This document shows, one piece after another, positions 47,255 through 57,005 of a stretch of 64,000 nucleotides of DNA. Source of the DNA: Mycobacterium sp. GA-1285 (lineage in GTDB: Bacteria; Actinomycetota; Actinomycetes; Mycobacteriales; Mycobacteriaceae); NCBI RefSeq assembly GCF_001499905.1, contig NZ_LQIS01000015.1, positions 31,806-95,805 on the forward strand, in the 5' to 3' direction. Below the pieces are notes generated by a model. That model was not told the origin of the DNA and made no database searches. It was given only the letters and a program-made list of their open reading frames with translations. The translations under genes were made by a program, and so were the position numbers. The stretch's first letter is position 1, and every line of letters starts with the position of its first letter.

Positions 47255-48700
47255 ATGCCTCGCTTCGTCGACCGCGTCGTGATCCACGCGCGGGCCGGCA
47301 ACGGCGGTAACGGCTGCGCCTCGGTCCACCGCGAGAAGTTCAAACCGCTCGGCGGCCCCGACGGCGGTAACGGCGGCCGCGGTGGCAGCGTAATTCTGGT
47401 CGTCGATCCGCAGGTGCACACGCTGCTCGACTTCCACTTTCATCCCCACGTCGTCGCACCGTCGGGCAAGCAGGGTGCCGGCGGCAACCGGGACGGGGCC
47501 GCGGGCGCCGACCTCGAGGTCAAGGTTCCCGACGGCACGGTCGTGCTCGACGAGAACGGCCGACTGCTCGCCGACCTCGTCGGTGCCGGCACCCGCTTCG
47601 AAGCGGCCGCTGGTGGCCGCGGCGGCCTGGGCAACGCCGCGTTGGCATCACGCGCCCGCAAGGCCCCCGGCTTCGCGCTGCTCGGCGAAAAGGGTCAGGT
47701 CCGTGACCTGACGCTCGAACTCAAGACCGTCGCCGACGTCGGACTCGTCGGCTTCCCGTCCGCGGGTAAGTCGTCCCTGGTGTCGGTGATCTCAGCGGCC
47801 AAACCGAAGATCGCCGACTATCCGTTCACGACGCTGGCACCCAACCTCGGCGTGGTGTCCGCGGGCGGCAACACCTTCACCGTCGCCGACGTGCCCGGCC
47901 TCATCCCCGGCGCCTCGCAGGGGCGAGGACTGGGGTTGGACTTCCTGCGGCACATCGAACGGTGCGCCGTGCTGGTGCATGTGGTCGACTGCGCGACGAT
48001 GGAACCCGGACGTGACCCAGTCTCCGACATCGACGCGTTGGAGGCGGAGCTCGCCGCGTATACCCCGACGCTGCAGGGTGATTCGACGCTGGGTGATCTC
48101 GCCGAGCGTCCGCGTGCAGTGGTGCTGAACAAGATCGACGTACCCGACGCCCGCGAGCTGGCCGACTTCGTCCGCGAGGAGATCGTGCGCCGCTACGGCT
48201 GGCCGGTGTTCGAGGTATCCACCGTGACTCGGGAAGGGTTGCGTCCGTTGATGTTCGCGCTGTGGGAGATGGTGTCGACCTACCGCGAATCACAACCGCC
48301 GGTGGTGCCGCGGCGACCCGTCATCCGTCCCGTCCCCGTGGACGAAAGCGGTTTCACCGTCGAGCCGGATGGACGCGACGGCTTCGTCGTGCGTGGTGTC
48401 CGGCCCGAACGGTGGGTCGCCCAAACCGATTTCGACAACGACGAAGCGGTCGGTTATCTGGGTGACCGGCTGGCGCGCCTGGGTGTCGAGGATGAGCTGT
48501 TGAAGCTGGGTGCTCGGCCCGGATGCGCCGTCACCATCGGTGACGTGACCTTCGACTGGGAGCCACAGACACCCGCCGGGGTCGACGTGCCGATGTCGGG
48601 TCGCGGTACCGATCAGCGGCTCGAGCAGACCGACCGTGTTGGGGCGGCCGAGCGTAAGGCCGCGCGGCGGGAACGGCGGCGCCCCGGCGGCGAATCATGA
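47255..48700 (+). CDS. obg: Obg/CgtA ribosome-assembly GTPase
   Basis: 481 residues. Gly-rich Obg fold (about 1-158). GTPase domain: G1 GFPSAGKSS (about 167), G3 DVPGLI, G4 NKID. C-terminal OCT domain (about 345-425) and a short basic tail. Couples 50S maturation to GTP and (p)ppGpp levels. AAGGAAGGA precedes ATG 47255. Its stop overlaps the proB start by ATGA. Confidence 0.96.
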   Translation: MPRFVDRVVIHARAGNGGNGCASVHREKFKPLGGPDGGNGGRGGSVILVVDPQVHTLLDFHFHPHVVAPSGKQGAGGNRDGAAGADLEVKVPDGTVVLDENGRLLADLVGAGTRFEAAAGGRGGLGNAALASRARKAPGFALLGEKGQVRDLTLELKTVADVGLVGFPSAGKSSLVSVISAAKPKIADYPFTTLAPNLGVVSAGGNTFTVADVPGLIPGASQGRGLGLDFLRHIERCAVLVHVVDCATMEPGRDPVSDIDALEAELAAYTPTLQGDSTLGDLAERPRAVVLNKIDVPDARELADFVREEIVRRYGWPVFEVSTVTREGLRPLMFALWEMVSTYRESQPPVVPRRPVIRPVPVDESGFTVEPDGRDGFVVRGVRPERWVAQTDFDNDEAVGYLGDRLARLGVEDELLKLGARPGCAVTIGDVTFDWEPQTPAGVDVPMSGRGTDQRLEQTDRVGAAERKAARRERRRPGGES

Positions 48701-49821
48701 CCGCCTCAGCGCGCTCCGGCGAGTCGGCAAACCGGGAAGCGGTCCGCACCGCACGCAGCGTCGTCGTCAAAATCGGCACCACCGCGCTGACCACACCGGG
48801 CGGAGTGTTCGACGCCACCAGACTCGCGGTGCTGGTCGAGGCCATCGAGGGCCGGATGCGGGCCGGCTCGGACGTGGTGATCGTGTCGTCGGGCGCTATC
48901 GCGGCGGGCATCGAACCGCTGCGGCTGTCGAGACGCCCCGCTGACCTGGCCACCAAACAGGCCGCCGCCAGCGTCGGGCAGGTGGCACTGGTCAACGCGT
49001 GGAGCGCGGCCTTCGCACGTTATGAGCGCACCGTGGGACAGGTCCTGCTGACCGCGCACGACATCTCGATGCGAGTGCAGCACACCAACGCCCAGCGCAC
49101 ACTCGACCGGTTGCGGGCGCTGCACGCGGTGGCGATCGTCAACGAGAACGACACCGTGGCCACCAACGAGATCCGGTTCGGCGACAACGACCGCCTCTCG
49201 GCGCTGGTGGCGCATCTGGTCGGTGCCGACGCGCTGATCCTGCTGTCCGACATCGACGGTCTCTACGATTCGGATCCGCGAAAGGGTAACGCGCGCTTCA
49301 TCTCCGAGGTGTCGCGGCCGGAGGACCTCGACGGTGTGGTGGCCGGTCGAGGCAGCCATCTGGGTACCGGCGGGATGGCGTCGAAGCTGTCGTCTGCGTT
49401 GCTGGCCGCCGACGCCGGGGTGCCGGTGTTGTTGGCGGCGGCCTCGGATGCGGCGACAGCATTGGCCGACGCGTCCGTCGGCACGGTGTTCGCACCGCGG
49501 CCCGAGCGGATGTCGGCGCGCCGGTTCTGGGTGCGGTACGCCGCGGAGGCGGCGGGGGCACTGACGCTCGACGACGGGGCGGTGCGTGCGGTGGTCGAGC
49601 AGCGGCGCTCGTTGCTGCCCGCCGGTATCACCGCGGTGTCGGGCCGGTTCTACGGCGGCGACGTCGTCGAATTGCGCGCACAGGACGGGACGATGGTCGC
49701 GCGCGGCGTGGTCGCCTACGACCGCGGCGAGTTGGCGACGATGTTGGGTCGGTCGACATCGGACCTGTCTCCGGAACTCCGCCGACCCGCAGTCCACGCC
49801 GACGACCTGGTCGCCGTCTGA
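48697..49821 (+). CDS. proB: Glutamate 5-kinase
   Basis: 374 residues; start fixed by ATGA overlap with obg. First step of proline synthesis. Amino-acid kinase domain ([35 protein letters not shown]) and a C-terminal PUA domain (about 285-365). The partner enzyme proA is 7 kb to the right, separated by the sirtuin-to-rbsK block. Confidence 0.95.
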   Translation: MTASARSGESANREAVRTARSVVVKIGTTALTTPGGVFDATRLAVLVEAIEGRMRAGSDVVIVSSGAIAAGIEPLRLSRRPADLATKQAAASVGQVALVNAWSAAFARYERTVGQVLLTAHDISMRVQHTNAQRTLDRLRALHAVAIVNENDTVATNEIRFGDNDRLSALVAHLVGADALILLSDIDGLYDSDPRKGNARFISEVSRPEDLDGVVAGRGSHLGTGGMASKLSSALLAADAGVPVLLAAASDAATALADASVGTVFAPRPERMSARRFWVRYAAEAAGALTLDDGAVRAVVEQRRSLLPAGITAVSGRFYGGDVVELRAQDGTMVARGVVAYDRGELATMLGRSTSDLSPELRRPAVHADDLVAV

Positions 49822-49824
49822 TCT

Positions 49825-50724
49825 TCACGCCGAGGTCGCCACGGCCGGCAGCTCGTCGGCCAACAACGCCAGCATCGGGGAGCATCCGTTGTCGACCTTG
49901 ACCGTCGCCAGCGCATCGCCGCGGGTGGGACCGCGATTGATGATCGCGATCGGCATGCCGGCCGCCGCGGCATGGCGCACGAACCGGTAACCCGAATACA
50001 CCGTCAGCGACGACCCGGCGACCAGCAGAGCGTCTGCCGCGTCGAGCATCGAATAGCATTGGGCAACACGCTCTTTCGAGACATTCTCGCCGAAGTAGAC
50101 GATGTCGGGTTTGAGCATCCCGCCGCAACGGGGGCAGTCGACGACGCGGAACGATGTGGTTTCACCGACGACGGCATCGGCGTCCGGGGCGACCGCGATG
50201 CCGCCCACGGACTGCGCGACCCGCTGAGCGAACTCCGGGTTGGCCGCCTCCAGCAGATCGGCCAGGGCGGCGCGAGTCATCGTGTGCGCACAGCCCAGAC
50301 AGATGACCTCCGCATAGGTGCCGTGCAGGTTGACGACGTTGTCGCTACCCGCCTTGGTGTGCAGCAGATCGACGTTCTGAGTGATGAGGCCCGATACCAC
50401 GCCCACCGCCTCGAGCGTCGCAAGGGCCCGGTGGCCGGCGTTGGGGAGCGTTTCGTCCATGTGCCGCCAGCCGAGGTGGTTGCGCGCCCAGTATCGCTGC
50501 CGGAACACGGGGTCAGAGGTGAACTGGCGGATCGTCATCGGGTTGCTCGGCGGCGAGTCCGGCCCCCGGTAGTCCGGAATCCCGGAATCGGTGGACATAC
50601 CCGCACCGGTGAGCACGGCGATCCGCCGGCCGCGCAGCAGGGCGACGAGTTCGGGTGCGTCCACCTGATCGAGAGTAGGCGCTTCCCGGCGACTCAACGT
50701 CACACCGGTGCTTAGCTGGTTCAT
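49825..50724 (-). CDS. Class II sirtuin, NAD-dependent protein deacylase
   Basis: 299 residues from ATG 50724 (CAGGTGG upstream); GTG 50736 would add four. NAD site LTGAGMSTDSGIPDYRG (about 38-54), TQNVD, catalytic His in NLHGTY, and a four-Cys zinc site (CLGC and CPRCGG). The grouping resembles SIRT4-like bacterial proteins, distinct from the CobB/Rv1151c type. Its stop is 3 bases past the proB stop on the other strand. Confidence 0.88.
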   Translation of the reverse strand: MNQLSTGVTLSRREAPTLDQVDAPELVALLRGRRIAVLTGAGMSTDSGIPDYRGPDSPPSNPMTIRQFTSDPVFRQRYWARNHLGWRHMDETLPNAGHRALATLEAVGVVSGLITQNVDLLHTKAGSDNVVNLHGTYAEVICLGCAHTMTRAALADLLEAANPEFAQRVAQSVGGIAVAPDADAVVGETTSFRVVDCPRCGGMLKPDIVYFGENVSKERVAQCYSMLDAADALLVAGSSLTVYSGYRFVRHAAAAGMPIAIINRGPTRGDALATVKVDNGCSPMLALLADELPAVATSA

Positions 50725-50780
50725 CGCCTGCACCACCTGCGTGCGATCAACCGCTTAGCGCATGGGTCGCACGCGTGGAT

Positions 50781-51281
50781 TCACTCCTGAGTCGGACAGG
50801 CTTCCACGGGCACGAGCATGGTGATGTCCCCGGATTTCTCGAAGCGGAATGTCACGTCGACGCTGTGCGCAGGCTGGACGCTGTCTTTGGTCCCTTCCAG
50901 CGTCACCGTGAACGGGCGACCCTGTGCGACGGGTTGTCCGGCGGCGATCGAGGTGCCGGCAGCCACCTCGATAGGCGGGTCCGGAGCGATACGGACGCTG
51001 TCGGCGGCTGGTGTGGAAATACCCTCAAGCCGTTCGGTTTCCACCGGCCGGTTGTTGGTGACAGTGAACCGCAGCTCCGCCGAACTCCCGACCTGAATGG
51101 CGCACGATCCGGGTAGATAGCGAGGCACCACAAACGCGTTCTCGACAGTCGTCTCCGTGGTCTCCGATCCGGACCCACGGTTGCTCGACTCGCCAGTGGT
51201 ATCGCTGCCGCAGCCGGCCAGCACTAACACCGCAAGCAACACCGGCGCCGTGGCAGTGGATGCACACCGTCTTGATCTCAT
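50781..51281 (-). CDS. LpqE-like lipoprotein (PCuAC-related fold)
   Basis: 166 residues from ATG 51281. Lipoprotein signal peptide with lipobox LAGC (Cys at about residue 24). The mature domain matches the LpqE pattern: a NRPVETERLEGI segment like the DRLVGI stretch of LpqE and the terminal TFRFEKSGDITMLVPV. LpqE is a lipoprotein found on the outer face of the mycobacterial bcc-aa3 supercomplex. This copy has two extra cysteines (PGSCAI and VEACP) that could form a disulfide or bind metal. Confidence 0.78.
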   Translation of the reverse strand: MRSRRCASTATAPVLLAVLVLAGCGSDTTGESSNRGSGSETTETTVENAFVVPRYLPGSCAIQVGSSAELRFTVTNNRPVETERLEGISTPAADSVRIAPDPPIEVAAGTSIAAGQPVAQGRPFTVTLEGTKDSVQPAHSVDVTFRFEKSGDITMLVPVEACPTQE

Positions 51282-51420
51282 ACCGAAGCAGGCCTACCCA
51301 CGCACCGCAGCGTCAAACGCCTGATCGGCTCTGGCGCCGACATCTGTCAGCAGTGTGAACCTACGTGTGACCGCTCTCGGTTCGGACCGCGGGCTTCGAG
51401 TAGAACGGCATCCGGTCCGA

Positions 51421-51960
51421 TCATTGCAAACACTTTGCCGCGGGCGTGATCTCGGCGCTCATGTTGCTTTTCATCATGGTCAGTGCCGCATCGCTGAGTT
51501 CCGGGTCGATGTGGGCGACGGCATCCGGCGGGACGACGACCGGGAAGTGCCGGACATAGGCGTCCAGCGCCGTGTAGAGGATGCATTGCTCGGTGACCTG
51601 ACCGGTGAGGATGACCCGCTCGGGCTTCAACTGCCCCAGCAGGTATGCCAGCGCCGTGGCGTAGAAGGCGCTGTGGCGGACCTTCGTCATCAGACGGCAG
51701 CCGTCCTGCGGGACGATCGGCTCGATCAGGTCCGGCCGCTCGCCCTGCAGCGCCGACTGCACGATGTCGCTGAACTGGGCGCTGAAATCACCGTAGTTGT
51801 CGTTGACGTAGATGAGGTCGACGTCGTCGCGGTCACGGGCTTCGGCGACGAGCCCCGCGAGGGGATCGATGATCTCGGCGACGTGTGGGGCCAGCTTCTC
51901 GGCGTCGGGGTGGCGGTAGGTGTTCATCATGTCGATGACCAGCACTGCGGTGTCACTCAT
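51421..51960 (-). CDS. Isochorismatase-family cysteine hydrolase
   Basis: 179 residues from ATG 51960. The catalytic triad of the family is visible: Asp in VLVIDMMN, Lys in LMTKVRHSAFYAT, and Cys in GQVTEQCILYTALDAY. Hydrolyses an amide or vinyl ether in a small molecule. Divergent from nadE with only 43 bases between starts, so a nicotinamidase-like role is tempting but not shown; the metal-binding His set of nicotinamidases is not obvious. Confidence 0.85.
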   Translation of the reverse strand: MSDTAVLVIDMMNTYRHPDAEKLAPHVAEIIDPLAGLVAEARDRDDVDLIYVNDNYGDFSAQFSDIVQSALQGERPDLIEPIVPQDGCRLMTKVRHSAFYATALAYLLGQLKPERVILTGQVTEQCILYTALDAYVRHFPVVVPPDAVAHIDPELSDAALTMMKSNMSAEITPAAKCLQ

Positions 51961-52003
51961 GGGGACTTGCATACCCCGTTCCGATTTCGGGCAACAATGA
52001 GGC

Positions 52004-54049
52004 ATGGATTTCTACTCGGCGTACCGGCACGGCTTCGTCCGCGTCGCCGCATGCACGCACCACACGGCGCTTGCCGACCCGCAAGCCAATGCCGAGTCGG
52101 TGCTGCGTATGGCGCGCGCCTGCCATGACGACAGCGTCGCGCTCGCGGTCTTTCCGGAGCTGACGCTGTCCGGCTACTCCCTCGAGGACATCGTGATGCA
52201 GGACGCGCTGCTGGACGCGGTGGAGGACGCGGTGCTCGACATCGTCGTCGCCTCCGCCGACCTGATGCCGGTGCTGGTGATCGGCGCTCCGCTGCGTTAT
52301 CGGCACCGGATCTACAACACGGCCGTCGTGATCCATCGCGGACGCGTGCTCGGCGTGGTGCCGAAGTCCTATCTGCCGACGTATCGCGAGTTCTATGAGC
52401 GACGGCAGATGGCCCCCGGCGACGATGTGCGTGGCGCGATCCGGATGGGTCAGCGAGCGGACGTGCCGTTCGGCCCCGATCTGTTGTTCACCGCGACCGA
52501 CGTGCCCGGATTCGTGTTGCACGTCGAGATCTGCGAGGACATGTTCGTGCCGATCCCGCCGAGCGCGTCAGCGGCACTGGCCGGTGCGACGGTGTTGGCG
52601 AACCTTTCCGGTAGCCCGATCACGATCGGACGCTCAGAAGACCGCTGCCTGCTGGCCCGCTCCGCGTCGGCACGCTGCCTAGCCGCCTATGTGTACGCCG
52701 CGGCAGGGGAGGGCGAGTCGACGACCGACCTCGCCTGGGACGGTCAGACGATGATCTGGGAGAACGGCGAATGCCTGGCGCAGTCCGAGCGCTTCCCCAA
52801 GGGCGAACGCCGATCGGTGGCCGACGTCGACTTGGAATTGCTGCGCTCCGAACGCATCCGCATGGGCACCTTCGACGACAACCGCAGGCACCACGCCGCG
52901 TCGACGGATACCTACCGGCGCGTGGAGTTCCAGCTCGATCCGCCGTCCGGCGACGTGGGCCTGCTCCGCCACATCGAGCGGTTCCCGTTCGTCCCATCGG
53001 ATCCTGAACGGCTGGAACAGGATTGCTACGAGGCCTACAGCATCCAGGTGGCCGGACTCGAACAGCGACTGCGGGCCCTGGACTTCCCCAAGATCGTGCT
53101 CGGACTGTCCGGAGGGCTGGACTCGACGCATGCCCTGATCGTCGCGGCGCGGGCGATGGACCGCGAACAGCGTCCGCGCAGCGACATTCTCGCGTTCACC
53201 ATGCCCGGATTCGCGACCGGTGAGAGGACCAAGGGCAACGCCCTGCGGTTGGCCGATGCGCTGGGCGTGACGTTCACCGAACTCGACATCAGTTCGACGG
53301 CGGAGTTGATGCTCAAGAACATCGACCACCCGTTCGGTCGCGGGGAGAAGGTCTACGACGTCACATTCGAGAACGTGCAGGCGGGGCTGCGCACCGATTA
53401 TCTGTTCCGCCTGGCCAACCAGCGCGGAGGAATCGTGTTGGGCACCGGCGACCTGTCGGAGCTCGCGCTCGGATGGTCGACTTACGGCGTGGGCGACCAG
53501 ATGTCGCACTACAACGTCAACGGCGGCGTTCCGAAGACGTTGATCCAGCACCTAATCCGCTGGGTGATCTCGTCGGGGCAGTTCGACGACAGGGTCAACG
53601 AGGTGCTGCAGTCGGTACTCGACACCGAGATCTCGCCGGAGCTTGTACCGGCGGGCGAGGACGAGGAGATCCAGAGCAGCGAGTCGAAGGTCGGACCCTA
53701 TGTCTTGCAAGACTTTTCGCTGTTTCAGGTGCTGCGCTTCGGATTCCGGCCCTCGAAGGTCGCGTTTTTGGCCTGGCACGCCTGGAGCGATCCGCAGCGC
53801 GGCGAGTGGCCGACCGGATATCCCGAATCCAAGCGACCGTCGTACTCGCTCAAGGAGATCCGGCACTGGCTGCAGGTGTTCGCCCAACGGTACTATTCTT
53901 TCGCCCAGTTCAAGCGGTCGGCGGTGCCGAACGGCCCGAAGGTGTCGCACGGCGGTTCGCTCTCGCCGCGCGGTGACTGGCGAGCGCCGTCGGATATGTC
54001 CGCCCGCACCTGGCTCGACGAGATCGAGCGCGAGATTCCCGAGGACTAG
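52004..54049 (+). CDS. nadE: Glutamine-dependent NAD+ synthetase
   Basis: 681 residues. N-terminal nitrilase-type glutaminase domain with Glu in FPELTLSGY, Lys in PKSYLPTYREFYERR and Cys in EICEDMF. C-terminal ATP-pyrophosphatase synthetase with P-loop LGLSGGLDST (about 367). Makes NAD from deamido-NAD with ammonia channelled between domains. Same size as Rv2438c (679). nadD, an earlier step of the same pathway, is at 60.7 kb. Confidence 0.96.
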   Translation: MDFYSAYRHGFVRVAACTHHTALADPQANAESVLRMARACHDDSVALAVFPELTLSGYSLEDIVMQDALLDAVEDAVLDIVVASADLMPVLVIGAPLRYRHRIYNTAVVIHRGRVLGVVPKSYLPTYREFYERRQMAPGDDVRGAIRMGQRADVPFGPDLLFTATDVPGFVLHVEICEDMFVPIPPSASAALAGATVLANLSGSPITIGRSEDRCLLARSASARCLAAYVYAAAGEGESTTDLAWDGQTMIWENGECLAQSERFPKGERRSVADVDLELLRSERIRMGTFDDNRRHHAASTDTYRRVEFQLDPPSGDVGLLRHIERFPFVPSDPERLEQDCYEAYSIQVAGLEQRLRALDFPKIVLGLSGGLDSTHALIVAARAMDREQRPRSDILAFTMPGFATGERTKGNALRLADALGVTFTELDISSTAELMLKNIDHPFGRGEKVYDVTFENVQAGLRTDYLFRLANQRGGIVLGTGDLSELALGWSTYGVGDQMSHYNVNGGVPKTLIQHLIRWVISSGQFDDRVNEVLQSVLDTEISPELVPAGEDEEIQSSESKVGPYVLQDFSLFQVLRFGFRPSKVAFLAWHAWSDPQRGEWPTGYPESKRPSYSLKEIRHWLQVFAQRYYSFAQFKRSAVPNGPKVSHGGSLSPRGDWRAPSDMSARTWLDEIEREIPED

Positions 54050-54186
54050 CGGCAACGGGTGCCCGCTGATGCCATGGAAACTGGTCGACCCGGTGCGGCG
54101 CTTCTGTTGCCAACTGCGCCAACCGAATCCGAACGCGGCGAACACCACGAACAGGACGCTCGCGATGGTCGGCATGGTCATTCCAT

Positions 54187-54795
54187 TCATGTGCAACAGG
54201 GGTCACCCCGCCAGGCGTCGACTCCTTCGCGGACCGCGATCACCGCGATACCGAGCGCGGCGACGGGGTCGGCCCACGACCACCCCAGCAGGCTGTTGAG
54301 CAGGAGGCCGGCCAGCAAAATCGCCGACAGATAGGTGCACAGCAGCGTCTGTTTGGAGTCGGCGACCGCAGACGTCGACCCGAACTCGCGGCCGGCACGC
54401 CGCTGTGCCAGCGACAACACGGGCATGATCACCAGGCTCGCTGCGGCCAGCACGATGCCGACGAGAGAGGTTGCGGCCTCCCCTCGACCGGTCAATGTCC
54501 ACAATGCGTCGGTGGCGACGTACGCGGCAAGAGCGAAGAACGAGAACGCGATGAACCGCAGCGCGGTCTTCTCCCTCGTTTCCGGATCGCGTGCGGAGAA
54601 CTGCCACGCGACGGCCGCGGCGGAGGCGACCTCGACGACCGAATCCAAGCCGAACCCGATCAGCGCCGACGACGACACGCGGGCGCCCTCGGCCAGCGCG
54701 ACGATCGCCTCGATGACGTTGTAGGTGATTGTGGCCGAGACCAACCAGCGGATCCGGCGCGCCAGGACCGTTTTTCTGGTCGCGTGCGCGGACAT
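54187..54795 (-). CDS. CDF-like cation transporter, short form
   Basis: 202 residues, about six hydrophobic helices and no C-terminal cytoplasmic domain, shorter than standard CDF exporters (about 300). TM2 carries IGFGLDSVVEVAS and a late helix carries DPVAALGIAVIAV, both CDF-like. The C-terminus ends in CCT. Its ATG overlaps the stop of the metal regulator upstream (TGATG), so it is probably a metal exporter induced by that regulator; the metal is not certain. Confidence 0.75.
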   Translation of the reverse strand: MSAHATRKTVLARRIRWLVSATITYNVIEAIVALAEGARVSSSALIGFGLDSVVEVASAAAVAWQFSARDPETREKTALRFIAFSFFALAAYVATDALWTLTGRGEAATSLVGIVLAAASLVIMPVLSLAQRRAGREFGSTSAVADSKQTLLCTYLSAILLAGLLLNSLLGWSWADPVAALGIAVIAVREGVDAWRGDPCCT

Positions 54796-55124
54796 CAGCA
54801 GCAGGCGTCGTCGGCGGCGTCGGGACAGCAGGCCGGGTCGACCTCGAGCACCAGGCCGACCAGGTCGTCGAGCGCGCGCGCGATCCGCTCGTCGGCGAGT
54901 TCATAGCGACTGCGCCGGCCCTCCGGTTGCGCGGTCACCAACCCGCAACCGCGCAGACACGCCAGGTGGTTGGACAGAATCTGGCGCGAGACGCCGATCT
55001 TGTCGGCCAGTTCGGAGGGATAGCCGGGGCCGTCGCGCAGGATGAGCAGGATCTCGGCTCGAGTCGGATCCGACAGGGCACAACCGAACCGCGCCAGCGC
55101 ATCGCTGTGGGTGACCGTCTGCAT
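54795..55124 (-). CDS. ArsR/SmtB-family metal-sensing repressor, CmtR-like
   Basis: 109 residues. Winged helix with LSDPTRAEILLIL, recognition helix VSRQILSNHLACLRGCGLV. The two cysteines in HLACLRGCG align with the Cys57/Cys61 Cd/Pb ligands of M. tuberculosis CmtR, and a Cys-rich tail (PACCPDAADDACC) can give the third. Predicted sensor of Cd(II)/Pb(II), releasing DNA when metal binds. Co-transcribed with the transporter. Confidence 0.85.
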   Translation of the reverse strand: MQTVTHSDALARFGCALSDPTRAEILLILRDGPGYPSELADKIGVSRQILSNHLACLRGCGLVTAQPEGRRSRYELADERIARALDDLVGLVLEVDPACCPDAADDACC

Positions 55125-55155
55125 GCCGCAGATAGTACATCACAAGCTGAACTAT
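55125..55155 (-). promoter_or_regulatory. Leaderless promoter and operator of the CmtR-like gene
   Basis: On the minus strand TACTAT (55132-55137) is seven bases before ATG 55124, with no ribosome site. The -10 box is one arm of ATAGT...ACTAT (arms at 55151-55155 and 55132-55136), a likely repressor site covering the promoter. Confidence 0.5.
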
Positions 55156-55207
55156 TGGGGCGACTTGTACCGGCGCTGAGCGCCGGTGCCGCTCCACAAG
55201 TCGCACC

Positions 55208-56044
55208 TCAGAGGCGCCCGTCGATGCGCAGATCCGGATGCACCCAGTTCGGCGAGCGCCGCTCCTTGAAAGCCATGAAGCCCTCGATCGACTCGGGCGC
55301 ACCCAGGCTGGCCTGCATACCGATCCGGTCGTAGAGGCCGATGTAGTTGTCCAGGCTGGATTTGACGAGGGTTCTGGCCGCGGGCGCGGTCCGGCAGCAC
55401 TGCGCCAGGACCTCCCGGGCGGCCTGGGCGAGCTCGTCGTGGGGCACCACCCGCGCCACCATGCCCCAGTCGTGGGCCTCGGCGGCGGTCAGCGTGCGCC
55501 CGGTGAACATCAGGTCGCGGGTGCGGACCGGCCCGATGAGCCGTGCCAACATGTGGCTGTAGTAAGTGTCGGCGATCCCGCGGTACAGCTCGGGGACCCG
55601 GAACGTGGCCCGCTCGCTGACCACGGCGATGTCGGCGCACAGCGCGATCTGCAACCCACCGCCCTGGCACGACCCGTTCACCGCCGCCACGACGGGTTTG
55701 GCGGACTGGCGCAACGTGTCGAACGGCAACGCATCCATCCCCAGCGCGGGCCCGAACGTCATCCAGTTGTCGGCGCCGCCCCCGCCCATGTCCCCGCCGG
55801 GCGCGAAGACGTCACCGGTGCCGGTGATCAGCAGTCCGGCGAGCTCGGGGTCGCTCTCGACGTGCTTGACGGCGTACTTGATGCCGAAGTACATCGCGGG
55901 CGTCATGGCGTTGCGGGCCTCCGGCCGGTCGAGCCGGCACACCCCGAACGCACCCTCGCGGGTGAACTTCAGGAACGGAGTGCCGAGCCAGTCGCCCTCG
56001 GGCGGCCGCGGAGCGTCGGTGGTGCCCGGCTGGGTGGTCGTCAT
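55208..56044 (-). CDS. Enoyl-CoA hydratase/isomerase family protein (crotonase)
   Basis: 278 residues; ATG overlaps the rbsK stop (ATGA). Crotonase fold with both oxyanion-hole segments (FAPGGDMGGG and NGSCQGGGLQIA). The acid residue positions typical of hydratases are partly replaced (ELYRGIADTYYS), so it could be an isomerase or other crotonase reaction. Its coupling to a sugar kinase is odd. Confidence 0.85.
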   Translation of the reverse strand: MTTTQPGTTDAPRPPEGDWLGTPFLKFTREGAFGVCRLDRPEARNAMTPAMYFGIKYAVKHVESDPELAGLLITGTGDVFAPGGDMGGGGADNWMTFGPALGMDALPFDTLRQSAKPVVAAVNGSCQGGGLQIALCADIAVVSERATFRVPELYRGIADTYYSHMLARLIGPVRTRDLMFTGRTLTAAEAHDWGMVARVVPHDELAQAAREVLAQCCRTAPAARTLVKSSLDNYIGLYDRIGMQASLGAPESIEGFMAFKERRSPNWVHPDLRIDGRL

Positions 56045-56931
56045 AACTGCCTTTCTGTCGCTCTGTTGGACACAGCGTCGTCGATGGCCTCGGCGTACGG
56101 CGCGCAGTCACCCGCTCCCGGCACGAGCGTCGACAGGGCCGCCGCCGCGCACGCTCGGCGCAGGGCCAGTTCGTGGCCGTCGAGCCAGTGTGCGGCCAGC
56201 ACTCCGGCGAACACGTCACCCGCGCCGGCGGTGTCCACCGCCCGCACCGCCGGGGCGGGGACGCTGAAGCGTTCGCCGTCACCGAGATAGCTCGCACCGC
56301 GCGCACCGCGGGTGATCACGAGATGGGGGACCGGCCAGTGCCACGCGCCCGCCTCGGTTTCGTTCACCACGACCACATCGGCCACCTCAGACAAGGCGAG
56401 CAGCTCGTGCGGCGGCGCCCCGGCCGGCGAGGCGTTGACGATGACCACCGCACCGGCGGCGGACGCGATCTGCGCGGCGGCGATCGCGGTCGCGATCGGA
56501 ATCTCGAGCTGCAGCAACACCACGTCGCTGTCGGCGATGACGGCGCGGACATCGGCGGAGTCCACTCCCAGCACGCCGTTCGCGCCCGGCGCGACCACGA
56601 TCGTGTTCTCCGCCGACGAGTCCACGGTGATGACGGCTGACCCGCTCGGTCCCGGCACGGTGACGACGCCATCGAGGGCGACGCCGTTGGCGCTGAGGTG
56701 GCTCCGCAACATCTCGGCCGCCCCGTCGTTTCCGAGCGCGGCGACCAGTCGCACCCTCGCACCCGCCCTGGCCGCCGACACCGCCTGGTTGCCGCCTTTG
56801 CCACCGGGGGACATGGACAGACCCGACGCGAGCACGGTCTGACCGGGACGGGGCAGGGTGCGCACGGTGAAGGTCAGATCAGCGTTGACACTGCCGACCA
56901 CACATACCCGGCTGCAGTCCCGCGGCGCCAT
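56041..56931 (-). CDS. rbsK: Ribokinase (PfkB family)
   Basis: 296 residues from ATG 56931. The open frame continues 203 codons upstream, but that part is antisense to proA. Signatures are GGKGGNQAVSAARAGA (PfkB site 1) and VDTAGAGDVFAGVLAAH (site 2, with the catalytic Asp and anion hole). Phosphorylates ribose to ribose-5-P; rpiB in this window acts on the product. TAGCGT (56940-56945, minus strand) is eight bases from the start. Confidence 0.9.
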   Translation of the reverse strand: MAPRDCSRVCVVGSVNADLTFTVRTLPRPGQTVLASGLSMSPGGKGGNQAVSAARAGARVRLVAALGNDGAAEMLRSHLSANGVALDGVVTVPGPSGSAVITVDSSAENTIVVAPGANGVLGVDSADVRAVIADSDVVLLQLEIPIATAIAAAQIASAAGAVVIVNASPAGAPPHELLALSEVADVVVVNETEAGAWHWPVPHLVITRGARGASYLGDGERFSVPAPAVRAVDTAGAGDVFAGVLAAHWLDGHELALRRACAAAALSTLVPGAGDCAPYAEAIDDAVSNRATERQL

Positions 56932-56993
56932 GGCTCCCAACGCTAATGCAGGGCCCCTACCTGACACGTGTCGAACGCCCGAACCTCGTTCGA

Positions 56994-57005
56994 TACCCTG
57001 GATAA
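56994..57005 (+). promoter_or_regulatory. -10 box TACCCT of proA
   Basis: TACCCT at 56994-56999 is six bases from ATG 57006, without a ribosome site: candidate leaderless start. Only 74 bases separate the divergent rbsK and proA starts, and each side has such a box. Confidence 0.45.
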
